Positions 60,974 to 64,000 of a stretch of 64,000 nucleotides of DNA are shown one piece after another. The notes below the pieces were generated by a model. That model had not been told where the DNA came from, searched no databases, and saw only the letters and a list, made by a program, of their open reading frames with translations. Source of the stretch: Actinoplanes philippinensis (GTDB lineage Bacteria; Actinomycetota; Actinomycetes; Mycobacteriales; Micromonosporaceae); contig NZ_FONV01000012.1 of assembly GCF_900113015.1 (NCBI RefSeq), positions 62,001 to 126,000 on the forward strand, given 5' to 3'. Position numbers and translations under genes: made by a program. How positions within the stretch are numbered: position 1 is the first letter of the stretch; every line of letters begins with the position of its first letter.

Positions 60974-62455
60974 GTGACCCGGGTGCTGCTGCGAATCATG
61001 GCGGCCGCGCTTCTGCTGGCAGTGAGCGGCCTGATCGGCTGGCGTGTGCTGGCTCCCGCTGAGCTGTCCGCGAGCGCCACGACGCCGAACCCTCCCACAC
61101 CCTCGACCAAGCTGCTCGGCGTGACCAGCCGTCTCAACGTGGCGCCGCTGATCGTCGACGGGACCGTGCGGGTTTATGCGGCGAAGCACCAGGTGCGTGC
61201 GGACGGGCCAGTGACCGCCCGTGCCGTGTACACGGCACGCTGGTCGTTCCGGCGCTGGCCCGAACAGCTCAGCGCGGTCGTGGCGAGCGGCACGACGGTC
61301 ATCACCCGGTGGTCCGACGGGAAGCTGGTGGCGATCGATGCGCGTACCGGAGAGGTCAGGTGGCGGGCCGACGGGCCGGAAGCGCCCGGCTTCGCCGGAC
61401 ATCGGACCGGCGCCGCGACCGTCTGGGACCCGCCCGGCCTGCGTCTGGCCGCCGGCACCCTGCTGGTCACCGAGGGGCAGACCCTTTCCGGGTACGCCGC
61501 CAGCACCGGCCAGTCCATCTGGACGGCCACGGTCCCGGCCGGGTGTGTGGACGGCTTCACCACCAGCGGTGATGCTTACCTCTGCGCCACCGGGGTCTAC
61601 GACGCGACGACGGGCGCCGCGCTCACCGGGTGGCCGGCCGGCCCCTACCGGCCGGTCGGCTGCGGGACCTCGAACTGTGACGCGTTCCGGGACGGCGCCG
61701 GGCGGGGGTGGCTCGCCACCACCGCTGTGCCACGCCGTGCGCCCGCTCTCGACGACCCGCTGGCCACGATCGTGGGGGGCATCGTCATCACCGCTGTTCA
61801 TCCCGATGTCTCCCTGCCGCCGCCACCGGGCGTGACGCCCGGCCCGGTCTCCGGCTCGTCTCCCTCCGCTCCGGCCGGGGTCACCACCTCGGCTCCGGCC
61901 GGGGTCACCACCTCGGCTCCGGCCGGGGTCACCACCTCGGCTCCGCCGTTGATCCCTGCCGGGATCACCTCCTCCGCCTCCGCCGGTGTGCCGCCGTCGG
62001 CCCCGGCCGTGGCCGTATTGACCGATTCCATCGCCGTGCCGCCGTCGGTGCCCGCTGGGGCCGCTCCTGCTGACGTGCTGCCGTCGGTGCCTGCCGGGAT
62101 GTCACCCTCCGCCTTTTTCCCGGCGGTTGCCGGGCGGACTGTGGATGGAGCGCCATTGTGGACAACTTCGGGGCCGGTGCGGGTGCTGGGCGGAGAATCG
62201 GAGACGGTGCTGCTGCTGACGCCGGAGAACATGCTGAGGGGGGTGGATGTCCGGACCGGGGATTTGAAGTATTCGATGCCGCTGCGTTTCTGGCCGGACA
62301 GGGAGGACACCCTCGACTGGAAGCCTGGGCTCTACCAGGTGACCGATGGCTTCCTCGCCATCGAACGCCTCAACCCGGATGCGCCGGATGATCCGGAGTC
62401 CCCGATCTACTACCTCGCGACGGATGCGGTTCTGCTGATCGCGCTTCCCGACTGA
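60974..62455 (+). CDS. PQQ-like beta-propeller membrane-anchored protein with repeat insert
   Basis: A 493-residue exported protein with one N-terminal membrane segment or uncleaved signal (about residues 5-27). PQQ/Kelch-like blades are visible: V-A-I-D-A-R-T-G-E-V-R-W is a textbook blade, and further G-Y-A-A-S-T-G-Q-S-I-W and V-D-V-R-T-G-D-L-K-Y units follow. Two-thirds through, the propeller is interrupted by a Ser/Pro/Ala low-complexity insert (about residues 282-385) with perfect octapeptide repeats. The GTG at 60974 is used. The function is unknown; such propellers usually bind partners or ligands outside the cell. Confidence 0.78.
   Translation: MTRVLLRIMAAALLLAVSGLIGWRVLAPAELSASATTPNPPTPSTKLLGVTSRLNVAPLIVDGTVRVYAAKHQVRADGPVTARAVYTARWSFRRWPEQLSAVVASGTTVITRWSDGKLVAIDARTGEVRWRADGPEAPGFAGHRTGAATVWDPPGLRLAAGTLLVTEGQTLSGYAASTGQSIWTATVPAGCVDGFTTSGDAYLCATGVYDATTGAALTGWPAGPYRPVGCGTSNCDAFRDGAGRGWLATTAVPRRAPALDDPLATIVGGIVITAVHPDVSLPPPPGVTPGPVSGSSPSAPAGVTTSAPAGVTTSAPAGVTTSAPPLIPAGITSSASAGVPPSAPAVAVLTDSIAVPPSVPAGAAPADVLPSVPAGMSPSAFFPAVAGRTVDGAPLWTTSGPVRVLGGESETVLLLTPENMLRGVDVRTGDLKYSMPLRFWPDREDTLDWKPGLYQVTDGFLAIERLNPDAPDDPESPIYYLATDAVLLIALPD
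61868..61939 (+). repeat. 24-bp in-frame tandem repeat, three identical copies
   Basis: Copies at 61868-61891, 61892-61915 and 61916-61939 encode S-A-P-A-G-V-T-T. They are identical at the DNA level apart from their ends, suggesting recent expansion within the disordered insert of the propeller protein. Confidence 0.88.
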
Positions 62456-62510
62456 GGCTCGCGCCCGGCTCGAAGCCGCTAGGGACCAAGGACAGCGACC
62501 GACACGGTGG

Positions 62511-62640
62511 CGTGGGGTGGCGCGCGGTGGCGGGGTGCCCGGTGGCGGGGTGCCGTGGTGCCCGGTGGCGCGGGGCGGCGCGGCTCGCGGTGGAGGGGTG
62601 CCGTGGTGCCCGGTGGCGTGGCGCGTGGCGTGGTTGCGCG
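62511..62640. repeat. G-rich low-complexity repeats between the propeller gene and pat
   Basis: A 32-base unit starting ggtggcggggtgccgtggtg occurs at 62541-62572 and again, with three changes, at 62589-62620; shorter ggtggcggggtgcc pieces flank it (62526-62540). The plus strand is very G-rich with many GGGG and GGTGG runs. It lies in a convergent gap (62456-62705) and may act as a terminator or form G-quadruplexes. Confidence 0.75.
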
Positions 62641-62705
62641 AGGCCGGGGTGGGGCTGCGTGGGAATCGCGGCGGGGAGGACGCCGCGACTCGCCACGAGG
62701 GTTGG

Positions 62706-63785
62706 TCAGGTGAGGGCGGCCTCGGCGGTGGCCAGGAAGAGGTCGTTCTCTTCCGGGGTGCCGATGGTGACCCGGACGCCCTCCGGGTGGAAGCCGCGCA
62801 CGATCACGCCTCGGCTCTCGCAAGCGGCGGCGAAGCCGGCCGTCCGGTCGCCGAGGGGGAGCCAGACGAAGTTGGCCTGGCTGTCCGGGACGTCGAGGGA
62901 GAGCTTGCGCAACGACTCGGTGACGCGGGAGCGCTCCGCCACGACGAGGGCGCAGCGGCGGTGTACCTCCGGCTCCTGGTCGAGGGCGGCGAGCGCCGCG
63001 GCCTGGGCGACCAGGCTGGTGGAGAAGGGGGTGACGACCTTGCGGACGGCGGCGGCGACCTCGGGCTGGGCGACCAGATAGCCCATCCGCAGGCCGGCCA
63101 GGCCCCACGCCTTGCTCATGGTGCGGAGGACCACGACGTTCGGCCGGTCGCCGTAGGTGTCGACGCCGTCCGGTACGGCGGGGTCGGTGACGAACTCCCG
63201 GTACGCCTCGTCGAGCACCACCAGCACGTCGGACGGGACGTCGGCGAGGAAGCGGTCGAGTTCGGCCTTGCGCAGGAACGTGCCGGTCGGGTTGTTCGGG
63301 TTGCAGACGAAGACGAGCCGGGTCTGGTCGGTGATGGCGGCGGCGATGGCGGCCAGGTCGTGTCCGTGCTCGGCGGTGTTCGGCACGCGCACGCTGGTGG
63401 CGCCCGCCCCGGCGGCGATGATCGGGTACGCCTCGAAGGACCGCCACGAGTAGACGACCTCGTCACCCGGCAGGCAGGTGGCCTTGACCAGGGTCTCGGC
63501 CAGCGCCACCGAGCCGCAGCCGGTGACCACCCGCGCCGGGTCGACGCCGAGCCGGCCGCCGATGCGGTCGCGCAGCTCGACGACACCCATGTCGGGGTAG
63601 CGGTGCACGGCCCGGACCGCCTCGGTGACGGCCTCGACCACTCCGGGCAACGGACCGTACGGCACCTCGTTGCTGGCGAGCTTGACCGCCTCGGCGATGC
63701 CCAGCTCGCGGGCCAGGTCGGCGACGTTGCGGCCGGGCACGTAGGCGGGCAGCGCATCCAGGTCGGCGCGGGTCAGGCGGGTCAT
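62706..63785 (-). CDS. pat: aromatic amino acid aminotransferase (HisC-like)
   Basis: A PLP-dependent class I/II aminotransferase of 359 aa. The Schiff-base lysine is in T-M-S-K-A-W-G-L-A-G-L-R-M-G-Y (about residue 226). C-N-P-N-N-P-T-G and D-E-A-Y-R-E-F bind the cofactor. The L-A-S-N-E-V-P-Y-G-P-L-P and C-G-S-V-A-L-A blocks and the S-W-R-S-F-E-A-Y-P segment resemble mycobacterial Pat (Rv3772) more than true HisC. No his genes are nearby. Likely transaminates phenylpyruvate and related keto acids, though activity on histidinol phosphate cannot be excluded. Overlaps the upstream gene by ATGA. Confidence 0.87.
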   Translation of the reverse strand: MTRLTRADLDALPAYVPGRNVADLARELGIAEAVKLASNEVPYGPLPGVVEAVTEAVRAVHRYPDMGVVELRDRIGGRLGVDPARVVTGCGSVALAETLVKATCLPGDEVVYSWRSFEAYPIIAAGAGATSVRVPNTAEHGHDLAAIAAAITDQTRLVFVCNPNNPTGTFLRKAELDRFLADVPSDVLVVLDEAYREFVTDPAVPDGVDTYGDRPNVVVLRTMSKAWGLAGLRMGYLVAQPEVAAAVRKVVTPFSTSLVAQAAALAALDQEPEVHRRCALVVAERSRVTESLRKLSLDVPDSQANFVWLPLGDRTAGFAAACESRGVIVRGFHPEGVRVTIGTPEENDLFLATAEAALT

Positions 63786-64000
63786 CGGGATCCTCCGGGT
63801 TCGATGGTCGGTGGCACGCCACCCGCGGGCACGTCGACGACGACGGTGGCCGCCGATTTGTCATACCAGGCCTGGCGCAGGCGGGGGTCGAAGACGGGTG
63901 ACAGCGCATACAGCAGCTGGACGATCAAGCCGACACCGCACGACCAGAAGAGGGTCCACATGCCGAGCCAGGCCCACCGGGTGAAGGCCCGCCCGAAGCC
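63782..64000 (-). CDS. RDD-family membrane protein, C-terminal part only
   Basis: The last 72 residues of a minus-strand gene whose start lies beyond the window. One membrane segment (W-L-G-M-W-T-L-F-W-S-C-G-V-G-L-I) is followed by the family-typical R-Q-A-W-Y-D-K-S-A-A-T-V-V-V, in which a D-K precedes the final strand. A Pro/Gly tail ends the protein. The stop overlaps the pat ATG (ATGA at 63782-63785). RDD proteins are small polytopic membrane proteins, some with transport roles. Confidence 0.75.
   Translation of the reverse strand, partial: GFGRAFTRWAWLGMWTLFWSCGVGLIVQLLYALSPVFDPRLRQAWYDKSAATVVVDVPAGGVPPTIEPGGSR

Noticed and set aside
62706-63785. Histidinol-phosphate aminotransferase of a his operon
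   Set aside because: No his genes nearby, and the sequence blocks are closer to mycobacterial aromatic aminotransferase Pat; HisC activity not excluded.

Overview
The window is high-GC actinobacterial chromosome, most likely from a Micromonosporaceae member such as Actinoplanes. The evidence is the strong G/C third-position bias, frequent GTG starts, ATGA and GTGA gene overlaps, Lsr2, CarD, F420-linked and LpqE-like proteins, and the gene order tilS-hpt-ftsH-folE ... folP-folB-folK ... panC-panD-nadB-nadC-coaX-lysS-lsr2-clpC, then disA-radA and carD-ispD-ispF. This is vertically inherited housekeeping synteny, interrupted by accessory blocks. No tRNA, rRNA, CRISPR array, transposase or integrase was seen.

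Layout. 1-7837: a PBP4-type D,D-carboxypeptidase (5' end outside the window), a DUF2342 metalloprotease-like protein, tilS, hpt, ftsH and folE. 7844-14307: a divergent locus related to type VII (ESX) secretion. Its left arm encodes a soluble FtsK/SpoIIIE ATPase, a separate membrane/coiled-coil protein and a small helical protein. Its right arm encodes a YbaB-like protein, a WXG100-like protein, a 14-codon mini-ORF, a 331-aa protein with a WxG-type N-terminus and a C-terminus that looks like an ADP-ribosyl-cyclase/NAD glycohydrolase toxin, a probable immunity protein and a membrane protein. 14311-22372: a seven-gene minus-strand operon resembling a type IV secretion machine (pilin-like, PrgI-like, VirB4-like ATPase, TrbL/VirB6-like, VirB8/TcpC-like and a lytic transglycosylase-M23 hydrolase) with no relaxase or VirD4. 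These two blocks split the folate genes: folE lies on one side, folP-folB-folK on the other.

22666-31494: folate genes, DUF3180, several membrane proteins, a repeat-rich low-complexity membrane protein, and a lone nuoD translationally coupled to a MidA/NDUFAF7-like methyltransferase. 31778-43342: pantothenate, NAD and CoA genes (DUF2520-panC-panD, nadB-nadC, coaX), lysS, lsr2 and clpC. The clpC leader carries a DnaA-box cluster, a SigR-type promoter and a perfect hairpin. 43429-50130: DUF4291, mutY, a lipoprotein, a 2'-5' RNA ligase-like protein, disA, radA and an LpqE-like lipoprotein. 50210-54010: a small biosynthetic cluster (UbiA prenyltransferase, UbiG-like O-methyltransferase, acyl-CoA dehydrogenase, type III polyketide synthase) expected to make a prenylated or methylated phenolic lipid or pyrone. 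54861-64000: a thioredoxin-like membrane protein, carD, ispD, ispF, a PPOX-type flavoprotein, a TPR membrane protein, two poorly understood proteins, an aromatic aminotransferase and the end of an RDD membrane protein.

Minisatellite-like arrays recur in noncoding DNA (8143-8253, 46561-46659, 54457-54646, 58102-58220, 62526-62620) and inside three surface or membrane proteins.
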